Shown: positions 35,567-44,159, counted from the stretch's first letter. The stretch is DNA of 64,000 nucleotides from Amycolatopsis sp. MtRt-6 (GCF_017308975.1 NZ_JADWPD010000004.1:131901-195900); one strand, 5' to 3'. Numbers and translations are program-made. The notes: generated by a model not told the origin, from the letters alone.

Positions 35567-35953
35567 ATGGCGTCGCGCGAACTGCGGATCCGGCACCTGA
35601 CCGGCTGCCTTCCCTGCACGCTCAAATGCGGGTACTGCGGGTTGCCGGTGCGGCTCGCCGGGCCGGGCGACCATCCCGGCTACGGCGTGGTCGACGAAGT
35701 GACCGGCGAACTCGTGCTGCTGCACCGGTTCTGCCGCACCGCACTCGGCCGCTGCCGGACGCGGGGGTGCGTGCTGCGGCGCGCCCACCTCGGCCGCGCG
35801 ACCGAGCAGTACGAAACCGGCCGGCGGCCCGGGCGCTACCAGCGCCTCGGCGTCCGGCGGTCACCCGACCTCGATCTGTACCGGAAACACTGGCGGGTCG
35901 CGAAGATGCGGTACGCGTGCAAGGCGTGCCGGTACTACACCGGCTCGCACTGA
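35567..35953 (+). CDS. Small Cys-rich protein of unknown function
   Basis: The 128-residue protein has nine cysteines in three groups: C14-x2-C17-x3-C21-x2-C24, then C56, C63 and C68, then C118-x2-C121. The spacing suggests two zinc sites or an Fe-S site. It is otherwise basic (Arg-rich 72-115) and has no signal or membrane segment. ATG 35567 follows AGGAGG by 4 bp, so translation is credible. It lies 31 bp before the EtfD-like gene on the same strand. I do not recognise the family. Confidence 0.75.
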   Translation: MASRELRIRHLTGCLPCTLKCGYCGLPVRLAGPGDHPGYGVVDEVTGELVLLHRFCRTALGRCRTRGCVLRRAHLGRATEQYETGRRPGRYQRLGVRRSPDLDLYRKHWRVAKMRYACKACRYYTGSH

Positions 35954-35984
35954 GCCGGTCCTTCCATCACGACGCGGAGGACTC

Positions 35985-38087
35985 GTGCTCGTTCGTCTCA
36001 TCCTCGGCCTGCTCATGACGGTCGTCGGCCTCGCCGTCGCCGGCAAGCGCGTGGCCTTCCTGTACCGGCTGATCAAGGCCGGCCAGCCGGACACCAAGCG
36101 GTCCGACGACCTGGGTGCCCGGGTCTTCGCCCAGGTGCGCGAGGTGTTCGGCCAGCGCAAGCTGCTGAAGTGGTCGGTGCCCGGCCTGGCGCACTTCTTC
36201 ACGTTCTGGGGCTTCGTGATCCTCGCTTCGGTGTACCTCGAGGCGTACGGCGCGCTGTTCGACGAGAAGTTCGCCATCCCGTGGATCGGCCACTGGGCGG
36301 TGCTCGGCTTCCTGCAGGACTTCATCGCCGTCGCGGTGGCCGTCTCGCTCGGCGTGTTCACGATCATCCGCATCCGGAACGCCCCCGAACGCAAGGACCG
36401 CGCGTCCCGGTTCTACGGCTCGCACACCGGCGGCGCCTGGCTGATCCTGCTGATGATCTTCAACGTCGTCTGGACGATGTTCTTCTTCCGCGGCGCGTCC
36501 GCGGCGTCCGGGAACTTCCCGTACGACTCGGGCGCGTACGTCTCCCTCGGCGTCGGGAACCTCCTCGAACCGCTCGGGCACGCGACGACCGAGGTGCTGG
36601 AGACGATCGGCCTGCTGCTGCACATCGGCGTCATGCTGGTGTTCCTGTCGATCGTGCTCTACTCCAAGCACCTGCACATCTTCGTGGCGCCCATCAACGT
36701 CTCCGCGAAGCGGCTGCCGGACGCGCTCGGCCCGCTGCTGCCGATGGAGTCCGGCGGCAAGCCGATCGACTTCGAGGACCCGGGCGAGGACGACACGTTC
36801 GGCCGCGGCAAGATCGGCGACTTCACGTGGAAGGGCATGCTGGACTTCACCACGTGCACCGAGTGCGGCCGCTGCCAGTCGCAGTGCCCGGCGTGGAACA
36901 CCGGGAAGCCGTTGTCGCCCAAGCTCGTCATCATGAACCTGCGCGACAACCTGTTCGAAGAGGCGCCCTACATCCTCGCGGGCACCGAGCACGAGGGCGC
37001 GCGCCCGCTGGTCGGCCCGGAGGACGACGGCGGCGTGATCGACCCCGACGTCCTGTGGTCGTGCACCACCTGCGGCGCGTGCGTCGAGCAGTGCCCGGTG
37101 GACATCGAGCACGTCGACCACATCGTCGACATGCGCCGCTACCAGGTGATGATCGAGTCCGCCTTCCCGACCGAGCTGGGCGGGCTGTTCAAGAACCTGG
37201 AGACCAAGGGCAACCCGTGGGGCCAGAACAACGCCGAGCGCCTCGCCTGGACGAAGGACCTCGGCTTCGACGTCCCGGTGTTCGACGGCGAGCTGGCCGA
37301 GGACGTCGAGTACGTCTACTGGGTCGGCTGCGCCGGCGCGTTCGACGACCAGGCCCGCAAGACCGTCCGCGCGACGGCCGAGCTCCTGCACATCGCCGGG
37401 GTGAAGTACGTGGTGCTGGGCAAGGAGGAGTCCTGCACCGGTGACCCGGCCCGCCGCGCGGGCAACGAGTTCCTCTTCCAGATGATGGCGCAGCAGACGG
37501 CGGAGACGCTCAACGCCGTGTTCGAGGGCCGCGAGCCGCGGCTGCGCAAGATCGTCACCACGTGCCCGCACTGCCTGAACACGCTCAGCCGCGAGTACCC
37601 GGACCTGGACGGGCACTACGAGGTCGTCCACCACACGCAGCTGCTCAACCGCCTGGTCCGCGGCGGGCAGCTGACCCCGGTCAAGCCGGTCGAGGACGGC
37701 CCGCGCGTCACCTACCACGACCCCTGCTACCTGGGCCGCCACAACAAGGTCTACACCCCGCCGCGCGAGCTGGTCGGCGCGACGGGCGCTGCCTTGGCGG
37801 AGATGCCCCGCCACGCCGACCGGGCCCTGTGCTGCGGCGCCGGCGGCGCCCGCATGTGGATGGAGGAGCAGATCGGCAAGCGCATCAACCTCGAGCGGGT
37901 GGACGAGGCGATCGCCACGGACGCGGAGACGATCGTGACCGGCTGCCCGTTCTGCCGCGTGATGCTGACGGATGGCCTGGTCCAGCGGCAGAGCGAGCAG
38001 CAGGCGGAGAACGTCGACGTGCGCGACGTCGCCCAGCTGCTGCTGGAGCGGGTGAAGGCCCCGGACGCGTCGACGCCGAAGGTCTGA
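35985..38087 (+). CDS. Membrane Fe-S oxidoreductase, EtfD/HdrD-like
   Basis: The 700-residue protein has about five or six N-terminal membrane helices with His residues suited to heme b (NarI-like). A double 4Fe-4S ferredoxin domain follows (CTECGRCQSQCP near 290, CTTCGACVEQCP near 358), then two CCG domains (TCPHCLN near 525, CCGAGG near 615). This layout matches the actinobacterial proteins proposed to pass electrons from electron-transfer flavoprotein to menaquinone during fatty-acid oxidation (EtfD, Rv0338c-like). GTG start with GGAGG 4 bp upstream. Etf genes are not in this window. Confidence 0.88.
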   Translation: MLVRLILGLLMTVVGLAVAGKRVAFLYRLIKAGQPDTKRSDDLGARVFAQVREVFGQRKLLKWSVPGLAHFFTFWGFVILASVYLEAYGALFDEKFAIPWIGHWAVLGFLQDFIAVAVAVSLGVFTIIRIRNAPERKDRASRFYGSHTGGAWLILLMIFNVVWTMFFFRGASAASGNFPYDSGAYVSLGVGNLLEPLGHATTEVLETIGLLLHIGVMLVFLSIVLYSKHLHIFVAPINVSAKRLPDALGPLLPMESGGKPIDFEDPGEDDTFGRGKIGDFTWKGMLDFTTCTECGRCQSQCPAWNTGKPLSPKLVIMNLRDNLFEEAPYILAGTEHEGARPLVGPEDDGGVIDPDVLWSCTTCGACVEQCPVDIEHVDHIVDMRRYQVMIESAFPTELGGLFKNLETKGNPWGQNNAERLAWTKDLGFDVPVFDGELAEDVEYVYWVGCAGAFDDQARKTVRATAELLHIAGVKYVVLGKEESCTGDPARRAGNEFLFQMMAQQTAETLNAVFEGREPRLRKIVTTCPHCLNTLSREYPDLDGHYEVVHHTQLLNRLVRGGQLTPVKPVEDGPRVTYHDPCYLGRHNKVYTPPRELVGATGAALAEMPRHADRALCCGAGGARMWMEEQIGKRINLERVDEAIATDAETIVTGCPFCRVMLTDGLVQRQSEQQAENVDVRDVAQLLLERVKAPDASTPKV

Positions 38088-38119
38088 ACGGGTTCACCCG
38101 TTCGCCGGATATCTCCGGC

Positions 38120-38158
38120 CCGCCGCACGGCTCTTCCTGTAAGGGAGCCGTGCGGCGG
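38120..38158. terminator. 14-bp-arm hairpin abutting the FHA gene ribosome site
   Basis: Perfect arms CCGCCGCACGGCTC (38120-38133) and GAGCCGTGCGGCGG (38145-38158) flank an 11-nt loop. It is a likely terminator of the EtfD-like gene. Its 3' arm ends where the GGAGGAGGG ribosome site of the next gene begins, so it could also affect that gene. Confidence 0.7.
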
Positions 38159-38169
38159 GAGGAGGGCCG

Positions 38170-38931
38170 ATGGGCGGGGCGAGGATCGAGACGCTCGGTG
38201 GGTCCGGGGCGAGCCTGGCGGTGCGCCGGGGCTCGTGGCTGGTGGGGCGCGGCCCCGACGCGGACCTGCGGCTGCGCTCCGAGCAGGTTTCGCTGCGGCA
38301 CGCCTGGATCCGGCAGGACGCGCGGGGCACCTGGGTGGCCGACGCCGGGTCGCGCAACGGCACCTGGGTCAACGGGCGGCGGCTGGCGCCGCGGCGGGAC
38401 CACCCGCTGCGCGACGGCGACCGGCTCGAGTTCGGCCCGGTCGCCGCCGTCTACTCCGACGGGTCCGGGGCCGCGCACACCCGGACGTGGCAGCGACCAC
38501 CGTCCGGCGGGATCTCGTTCGGCGACGTGTCGGCCGGCACGATCAACAACGCCGGGCGCGACGTCAACAACAGCTACGACCACCGGCAGCAGCACAACTA
38601 CGAGTTCACCACGCCCGAAGGCGAAGCGATCACGCTGCTCGCGACCGGCAGGGGCGCCGGCCGCGCGGTCATGGTGCTGGGACTGCTGATGGTCCTCGCC
38701 GGGTTCGGCATCTGGGCGTCGGTGATCTTCCGGTTCGTCAAGGCGGGGTCCGACTCGGTCGCGTCCGGGTCGTTCGACGCGCCGCCGCCGCTGCTCGGCC
38801 CGGAGGTCTTCGACGGCGTGCCGCTCGGGGCGGTGGGGTTCGCGCTCTTCGGGCTCGGCGGCGTCGTGCTGCTGATCGGGATGGTCATGGCCAAGGCGGC
38901 GCGCGAGCGGCGCCGGAACGGGAGGCGCTAG
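38170..38931 (+). CDS. FHA-domain membrane protein with N/G/D-rich motif
   Basis: The 253-residue protein has an FHA domain (about 20-95) with the phosphothreonine-binding signature GRGPDADLRL, SLRHAWI and AGSRNGTWVNG. A motif SFGDVSAGTINNAGRDVNNS lies at 116-135, and two membrane helices follow at about 165-188 and 218-243. It should read Thr-phosphorylated partners of Ser/Thr kinases at the membrane. The next gene begins directly after its stop and carries the same GDV-x-AGT-x-NNA motif, so the two products probably work together. Confidence 0.85.
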   Translation: MGGARIETLGGSGASLAVRRGSWLVGRGPDADLRLRSEQVSLRHAWIRQDARGTWVADAGSRNGTWVNGRRLAPRRDHPLRDGDRLEFGPVAAVYSDGSGAAHTRTWQRPPSGGISFGDVSAGTINNAGRDVNNSYDHRQQHNYEFTTPEGEAITLLATGRGAGRAVMVLGLLMVLAGFGIWASVIFRFVKAGSDSVASGSFDAPPPLLGPEVFDGVPLGAVGFALFGLGGVVLLIGMVMAKAARERRRNGRR

Positions 38932-39303
38932 ATGGACGGCATCCACTTCCACGGCGACGTCCGGGCCGGGACGGTCAACAACGCCGTCCACGGCGACGTC
39001 AACACCGTCCACGGAGGACACCAGGAGATCCACCGCGGCTTCGACGCGCGGCAGGTCGCCGCGCTGGTGCGGGCGGTCCGCGCGGAACTCGACGCGGCCC
39101 GGCTGCCGCCGGCCACCAAGGAAGCCGTGCACGACGCCCTCGACGAGGTCGACCGGGACGTCGTGCACGGCGGAAAAGACGCCGGCGCGAAGGTGCGCCG
39201 GGCCCGTGACCTGCTCCGGGACGCCGGCGGCCTCGCGACCGCCGGCGCCGGGCTGTGGACCGCGGTGCGGGCGCTCGCGGCCGCGGCCGGCGTTCCGTTC
39301 TAG
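38932..39303 (+). CDS. Small protein sharing the GDV/NNA motif with the FHA protein
   Basis: The 123-residue protein starts with a short beta-prone motif (HFHGDVRAGTVNNAVHGDVN, residues 5-24) followed by VHGG and a helical domain (about 38-115, with ARQVAALVRAVRAELDAARL). The ATG immediately follows the FHA gene stop (TAG-ATG), giving strict coupling. It has no signal or membrane segment. I do not recognise the family. The motif recalls the N/G/V repeats found at the start of some actinobacterial signalling or conflict proteins. Confidence 0.72.
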   Translation: MDGIHFHGDVRAGTVNNAVHGDVNTVHGGHQEIHRGFDARQVAALVRAVRAELDAARLPPATKEAVHDALDEVDRDVVHGGKDAGAKVRRARDLLRDAGGLATAGAGLWTAVRALAAAAGVPF

Positions 39304-40613
39304 CTGTCCACAGTGGACGCGACCACAGTGGACGGTGTGCCGGCCGTGCGGCCGCCCAGCTGCGCGGTCGGCACCCGGTAGGTCTCGCGGGCGGTCGCCG
39401 CGGCACCCGCCGCCACCACGCACACCGCGGCCGTGAAGATCGCGACGCCGAGCCAGTCGTCCCGGCCGGAGCCGATCGCCGCGACCACGCTGGGGGCGAA
39501 GCCCGCCACCGCGAAGCCGATCTGGGTGCCGATCGCCATGCCGGACAGCCGGACCCGGGCGCCGAACATCTCGCCGTACAGCGACGGCCAGACGCCGTTC
39601 ACGCCGGAGTAGGCCACCCCGAACAGCACGATGCCGAGGACGAACAGCAGGGCGTACGAGCCGATCGAGATCGACCACAGGTACGGGAAGATCAGCACCC
39701 CGCAGGCCAGGCAGCCGGCGATGAACACCGGTTTGCGCCCGACGCGGTCGGCGAGCGCGGCCAGCAGCGGGATCGCCGCCAGCGCGACGACGTTGGCCAG
39801 GACGCCGACCCACAGCATCGGGGTGCGGGCCAGGCCGATCGTGTTGACCGCGTAGCTCAGCGCGTAGACGGTGAAGATGGTGCTGACCGAGGCGATCGTC
39901 GCCGCGACGACCACGCGCAGGACGTCCGCCCAGTGGTGCCGGAACAGCAGCGCGACCGGCAGCTTCGCGACCTCGGTGCGTTCGAACACCGGCGTCTCGT
40001 CGAGCTTGCGCCGGATCACGAACCCGACGACGATCACGAGCGCGCTGCCCCAGAACGGCACCCGCCAGCCCCAGGTCAGCAGGTCCTCGGCGGGCAGCGC
40101 GGCGACCGGCAGGAAGATCGCGGTGGCCAGGATCTGCCCGGCCTGCGTGCCGCTCAGGGTGAAGCTGGTGAAGTACGCGCGCCGGTGCTCCGGGGCGTGT
40201 TCCAGCGACATCGAGTTCGCGCCCGCCTGCTCGCCGGCCGCGGAAAGCCCCTGCAGCAGCCGGAGGATCACGAGCAGCACCGGGGCGAGGACGCCGATGC
40301 TCGCGTACGTCGGCAGGCAGCCGACGCAGAACGTCGCGACCCCCATGAGCAGCAGGGTGAAGACGAGCACGCGCTTGCGGCCGAACCGGTCGCCGACGTG
40401 GCCGAGGACGAACGCGCCGACCGGCCGGGCGAGGTAGCCGACGCCGAAGGTGGCCAGGGCCAGCAGGGTGCCGGTGGCGGGGGAGGAGGCGGGGAAGAAC
40501 ACCTTGCCGAACACGAGCGCGGCGGCGGTGCCGTAGATGAAGAAGTCGTAGTACTCGAGCGCGCTGCCGATCCAGGCGGCCAGCGCCGCCTTGCGGGGCA
40601 TCGATCCGGTCAC
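39300..40613 (-). CDS. MHS-type MFS transporter, probably for quinate/shikimate
   Basis: The 437-residue protein has twelve predicted helices and the MFS loop GHVGDRFGRKRVLV near residue 75, repeated as LADRVGRKPVF in the second half. ALEYYDFFIYGTAAALVF is the metabolite:H+ symporter (MHS) N-terminal signature shared with ShiA, KgtP and ProP. I use GTG 40613, with AGGAGA 8 bp upstream. The neighbouring TetR, shikimate dehydrogenase and dehydroshikimate dehydratase genes suggest a hydroaromatic acid as substrate (inference). Its stop shares CTAG with the convergent small gene. Confidence 0.88.
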   Translation of the reverse strand: MTGSMPRKAALAAWIGSALEYYDFFIYGTAAALVFGKVFFPASSPATGTLLALATFGVGYLARPVGAFVLGHVGDRFGRKRVLVFTLLLMGVATFCVGCLPTYASIGVLAPVLLVILRLLQGLSAAGEQAGANSMSLEHAPEHRRAYFTSFTLSGTQAGQILATAIFLPVAALPAEDLLTWGWRVPFWGSALVIVVGFVIRRKLDETPVFERTEVAKLPVALLFRHHWADVLRVVVAATIASVSTIFTVYALSYAVNTIGLARTPMLWVGVLANVVALAAIPLLAALADRVGRKPVFIAGCLACGVLIFPYLWSISIGSYALLFVLGIVLFGVAYSGVNGVWPSLYGEMFGARVRLSGMAIGTQIGFAVAGFAPSVVAAIGSGRDDWLGVAIFTAAVCVVAAGAAATARETYRVPTAQLGGRTAGTPSTVVASTVDS

Positions 40614-40675
40614 GGGCACGATCTCCTGACGTCCGTGCTTCGTTGCGCAGAGTCGGCGGGGAAGCAATGTACGGT

Positions 40676-40690
40676 CTAGTTAGTTAATAG
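40676..40690. promoter_or_regulatory. CTAGTTAGTTAATAG site before the MHS transporter
   Basis: This AT-rich block lies 63 bp upstream of the transporter start and shares CTAGTT(A/C)GT with the site before the dehydrogenase gene at 41470. It is a candidate operator for the intervening TetR protein. Confidence 0.4.
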
Positions 40691-40748
40691 AGAGTGGAAG
40701 ACCGGACCCCGGGTGTCAAGAGATCCTTTTTGCCGGGGGGCGCCGCGC

Positions 40749-41393
40749 TCAGCGCGCGGTCAGATACTCGATCAGCAGCGTGCCCAGCATTGCGCGGTAG
40801 TGCTGCCGGCGGTCCGGGTCCAGCATGTCGCGGCCGAAGATCGCCTGGAACGTGTGCCGGTTCGCCAGCCGGAACACGCAGAACGAGCTGATGAGCATGT
40901 GGACGTCGAGCGCGTCGACGTCCTCGCGGAACAGGCCGGCCTTCCGGCCTCGCTCGAGGATCCGCGTGATCCCGCCGAGCGCCGGGTCGGCCAGTCCGGC
41001 GAGGATCTCCGATCGCGACAGGTGTTCGGCGTGGTGGATGTTTTCGATGCTGACCAGGCGGATGAAGTCCGGGTTGGCTTCGTGGTGGTCGAACGTCAGT
41101 TCCGCCAGCTGGCGCAGGGCCTCCTCCGGCTCCAGGTGTTCGACGTCCAGTCGCGCCTCCGACGTGCGGAGCGCGGAGTACGCCTGCTCCAGCACGGCGA
41201 TGTACAGCTGCTCCTTGCCGCCGAAGTAGTAGTAGATCATCCGCTTGGTGGTGCTGGTGCGGGCGGCGATCTCGTCGACCCGGGCGCCGGTGTAGCCCTT
41301 GTCCGCGAACTCCCGGGTGGCCACTGCGAGGATGTCGGCGCGCGTGCGTTCCTTGTCGCGCTGGCGCTCGGCCTCCGACGATGGTGCGGCCAC
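40749..41393 (-). CDS. TetR family regulator of the quinate/shikimate locus
   Basis: The 214-residue protein has a TetR helix-turn-helix at residues 16-62 (RADILAVATREFADKGYTGARVDEIAAR, then STTKRMIYYYFGGKEQLY) and a TetR_C ligand domain with HHEANPDFIRLVSIENIHHAEHL, frequent in regulators of aromatic catabolism. GTG start with AAGGGAG. It sits between the transporter and the divergent dehydrogenase-dehydratase operon and probably senses a pathway compound. Confidence 0.9.
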   Translation of the reverse strand: MAAPSSEAERQRDKERTRADILAVATREFADKGYTGARVDEIAARTSTTKRMIYYYFGGKEQLYIAVLEQAYSALRTSEARLDVEHLEPEEALRQLAELTFDHHEANPDFIRLVSIENIHHAEHLSRSEILAGLADPALGGITRILERGRKAGLFREDVDALDVHMLISSFCVFRLANRHTFQAIFGRDMLDPDRRQHYRAMLGTLLIEYLTAR

Positions 41394-41469
41394 CGGGCTC
41401 CCTTCGCTGTGGGTGACGGCCCCACTCTAGCCCTTCCGTCGCAACGACCAGCACGCTACCGTGAACGTA

Positions 41470-41486
41470 CTAGTTCGTACATTAAC
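41470..41486. promoter_or_regulatory. CTAGTTCGTACATTAAC site before the dehydrogenase gene
   Basis: The block lies 15 bp upstream of the aroE-like start and resembles the one at 40676. It also contains GTAC-N6-GTAC (41467-41480). Its position over the likely transcription start suggests repression. Confidence 0.45.
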
Positions 41487-41501
41487 CACGGAGGGCGCGG
41501 C

Positions 41502-42350
41502 GTGAGCAGCTACCTGATCGGACTCGTCGGCACGGGCATCGGGCCGTCCGCCAGCCCGGCGCTGCACGAGCGCGAGGCCGACGAACTGGGCCTGCGCTAC
41601 CTCTACCGGCTGCTGGACCTCGACGTGCTGCGCCGCCCGGTCGCCGACGTCCTCGCCGCCGCCCGGCTCGCCGGGTTCGACGGCCTCAACGTCACCCACC
41701 CGGCCAAGCAGGCCGTCGTCCCGCACCTCGACGAGCTCTCGCCGGAAGCCACCGCGCTCGGGGCGGTCAACACCGTCGTCTTCCGCCAAGGGCGCTCGAT
41801 CGGCCACAACACCGACGCGACCGGGTTCGCCCGCAGCCTCAGCCGCGGCCTGCCGGACGTCCGCTTGGACGACGTCGTCCTGCTCGGCGCCGGGGGAGCG
41901 GGGGCGGCGGTCGCCCACGCGCTCCTCTCGCTGGGCACCGGACGGCTCACCGTGCACGACGTCGACGGCGTCCGGAGCGCCCGCCTCGTCGAGGCTCTCG
42001 AGCGGCGGTTCGGGGCGGGCCGCGCGCGAACCGGCGACCCGGCCGCGCTCGCCCGCGCCGACGGCCTCGTGCACGCCACCCCGACCGGCATGGCCGCCCA
42101 CCCCGGCTCGCCGGTCCCGGCCGAGCTGCTGCATGAAGACTTGTGGGTCGCCGACATCGTCTACCGCCCGCTGGAAACCGCGCTGCTGGCCGCCGCCCGC
42201 GCCCGCGGGTGCCGGGTGCTGCACGGCGGCGGCATGGTCGTGCTGCAGGCCGCCGAGTCGTTCCGGCTGTTCACCGGTGCCGACCCGGACCCGGACCGGA
42301 TGCTGCGCCACTTCGACGCCCTGGAAGGGAAGGCCGCCCGTGCTGCCTGA
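41502..42350 (+). CDS. Shikimate/quinate dehydrogenase
   Basis: The 282-residue protein has the AroE fold: substrate-loop SPALHE near residue 16, catalytic Lys in NVTHPAKQ, Asp in NTDATGF, and the nucleotide loop GAGGAGAAVAHAL. The context of an MHS transporter and a dehydroshikimate dehydratase points to a catabolic enzyme (QsuD/RifI-like group) rather than the aromatic-biosynthesis AroE. GGAGGG precedes the GTG start. The last 11 bp overlap the next gene. Confidence 0.9.
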   Translation: MSSYLIGLVGTGIGPSASPALHEREADELGLRYLYRLLDLDVLRRPVADVLAAARLAGFDGLNVTHPAKQAVVPHLDELSPEATALGAVNTVVFRQGRSIGHNTDATGFARSLSRGLPDVRLDDVVLLGAGGAGAAVAHALLSLGTGRLTVHDVDGVRSARLVEALERRFGAGRARTGDPAALARADGLVHATPTGMAAHPGSPVPAELLHEDLWVADIVYRPLETALLAAARARGCRVLHGGGMVVLQAAESFRLFTGADPDPDRMLRHFDALEGKAARAA

Positions 42351-44139
42351 ACCGCGCACCGCCATCGCCACCGTCTGCCTCTCGGGCACCCTCGAAGACA
42401 AGCTCGCCGCGGCCGCCGCGGCCGGGTTCGACGGCGTCGAGCTGTTCGAGAACGACCTGCTGGTGTCCCCGTCGAGCCCGGCCGAAATCCGCCGCCGCTG
42501 CGCCGACCTCGGCCTGTCGATCGACCTCTACCAGCCGTTCCGCGACTTCGAAGCCGTCCCGCCGGACCTGCACCGGGCCAACCTGCGCCGGGCGGCGCGC
42601 AAGTTCGACGTCATGGCCGAGCTCGGCACGGACACGATCCTGGTCTGCTCGTCGGTCTCGCCGGAGGCGATCGACGACGACGAGCTGGCCGCCGAACAGC
42701 TGCACGCCCTGGCCGAGCTGGCCGCCACGCGCGGGCTGCGGGTCGCCTACGAGGCACTGGCCTGGGGCCGGCACGTCAGCGGGTACGAGCACGCCTGGCG
42801 CATCGTCCGCCGCGCCGCGCACCCCGCGCTCGGCGTCTGCCTGGACAGCTTCCACATCCTGTCGAAGGACCACGACCCGGCGCCGATCCGCGCCATCCCC
42901 GGCGACAAGATCTTCTTCCTGCAGCTGGCCGACGCGCCGAAGCTGCCGATGGACGTGCTGCCGTGGAGCAGGCACCACCGGCTCTTCCCGGGCCAGGGCG
43001 ACTTCGACCTGACGGCGTTCACCGGGCACGTGCTGGCCGCGGGCTACCGCGGGCCGCTGTCCCTGGAGGTCTTCAACGACGTGTTCCGCCAGGCCGACCC
43101 GCGCCCGGCCGCGATCGACGCGCTGCGGTCGCTGCTGGTGCTGCAGGAGTCCCTGGGCGTGCTCGACCTGCCGGCCGCGCCGGCCCTGACCGGGCACGCG
43201 TTCGCCGAGGTCGTGACCGACCCGGGCGCCGGGCGCGTCCTCGCGAGCCTCGGGTTCGCGCGCACCGGCGTGCACCGCACCAAGCCGGTCGAGCTGTGGG
43301 AACAGGGCGACGCCCGGGTGGTGGTCAACGAAGGCGGCGCGGCGCACGGTGCCGTCGGCGCGGTCGCGCTGGCCAGTACCGACCCGGTCCGCTCGGCCCG
43401 CCGGGCCGAAGCGCTGCGGGCGCCGGTCCTGCCGCGGGTGCGCGGCCCGCGGGAGGCGGACCTGGCGTCGGTCGCGGCGCCGGACGGTACCCAGGTGTTC
43501 CTCTGCGGCGACGACTGGCGCGACGACTTCGTGCCGACCGGGGAAACGGCCGGGGGCGCCGGGGTTTTCGGGATCGATCACGTGGCGCTCACGCAGCCCT
43601 TCGACCACTTCGAGGAAGCCGCGTTGTTCCACCACGCGGTGTTCGGGCTGACGCCGTCGCCGGTGACGGAGTTCGCGGCGCCGTTCGGGCTGGTGCGCAG
43701 CCGCGCGGTGGCGGCGGGAGACGTCCGGCTGACGCTGGAGGCCGCCGTGGTCCGCCGCGGCGAATGGGCGCCGGCGGTCCCCGAACCGCAGCACGTCGCG
43801 TTCGCCTGCACGGACGCACTGGCCGCGGCCGCGGCGATGCGCGCGGCGGGCGCACCGCTGCTGGACATCCCCGGCAACTACTACGACGACCTCGAAGCCC
43901 GGCTGGAGCTGCCGCCGGCGCGGCTCGCCGCGCTGCGCGCGCACTCGGTCCTCTACGACCGGGACGCGCAAGGCGAGTTCCTGCACTTCTACACCGCGCT
44001 GGCCGGGGCGCGGGTGTTCTTCGAGGTGGTGCAGCGGATCGGTGGGTACCGCGGCTTCGGCGTGGCCAACGCGCCGGTGCGGATGGCCGCGCACCGCGCC
44101 CGGCGACACGCGTCCCCGCCGGTGAAAACGCCGGCCTGA
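42340..44139 (+). CDS. quiC: 3-Dehydroshikimate dehydratase fused to an HPPD-like dioxygenase domain
   Basis: The 599-residue protein has an N-terminal xylose-isomerase-like TIM barrel (about 1-270, CVLSGTLEDK-like start, HHRLFPGQGDFDL, then LSLEVFND), as in dehydroshikimate dehydratases that give protocatechuate. The second half (about 285-599) is a vicinal-oxygen-chelate fold like 4-hydroxyphenylpyruvate dioxygenase. Its metal triad looks intact: His414 in GIDHVAL, His485 in PQHVAF and Glu562 in FFEVVQR. This is the QuiC/QuiC1 architecture. The start is GTG 42340, overlapping the dehydrogenase gene. The role of the HPPD-like half is not settled. Confidence 0.9.
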   Translation: MLPEPRTAIATVCLSGTLEDKLAAAAAAGFDGVELFENDLLVSPSSPAEIRRRCADLGLSIDLYQPFRDFEAVPPDLHRANLRRAARKFDVMAELGTDTILVCSSVSPEAIDDDELAAEQLHALAELAATRGLRVAYEALAWGRHVSGYEHAWRIVRRAAHPALGVCLDSFHILSKDHDPAPIRAIPGDKIFFLQLADAPKLPMDVLPWSRHHRLFPGQGDFDLTAFTGHVLAAGYRGPLSLEVFNDVFRQADPRPAAIDALRSLLVLQESLGVLDLPAAPALTGHAFAEVVTDPGAGRVLASLGFARTGVHRTKPVELWEQGDARVVVNEGGAAHGAVGAVALASTDPVRSARRAEALRAPVLPRVRGPREADLASVAAPDGTQVFLCGDDWRDDFVPTGETAGGAGVFGIDHVALTQPFDHFEEAALFHHAVFGLTPSPVTEFAAPFGLVRSRAVAAGDVRLTLEAAVVRRGEWAPAVPEPQHVAFACTDALAAAAAMRAAGAPLLDIPGNYYDDLEARLELPPARLAALRAHSVLYDRDAQGEFLHFYTALAGARVFFEVVQRIGGYRGFGVANAPVRMAAHRARRHASPPVKTPA

Positions 44140-44159
44140 TCGCCGCCTGATCACCACTG

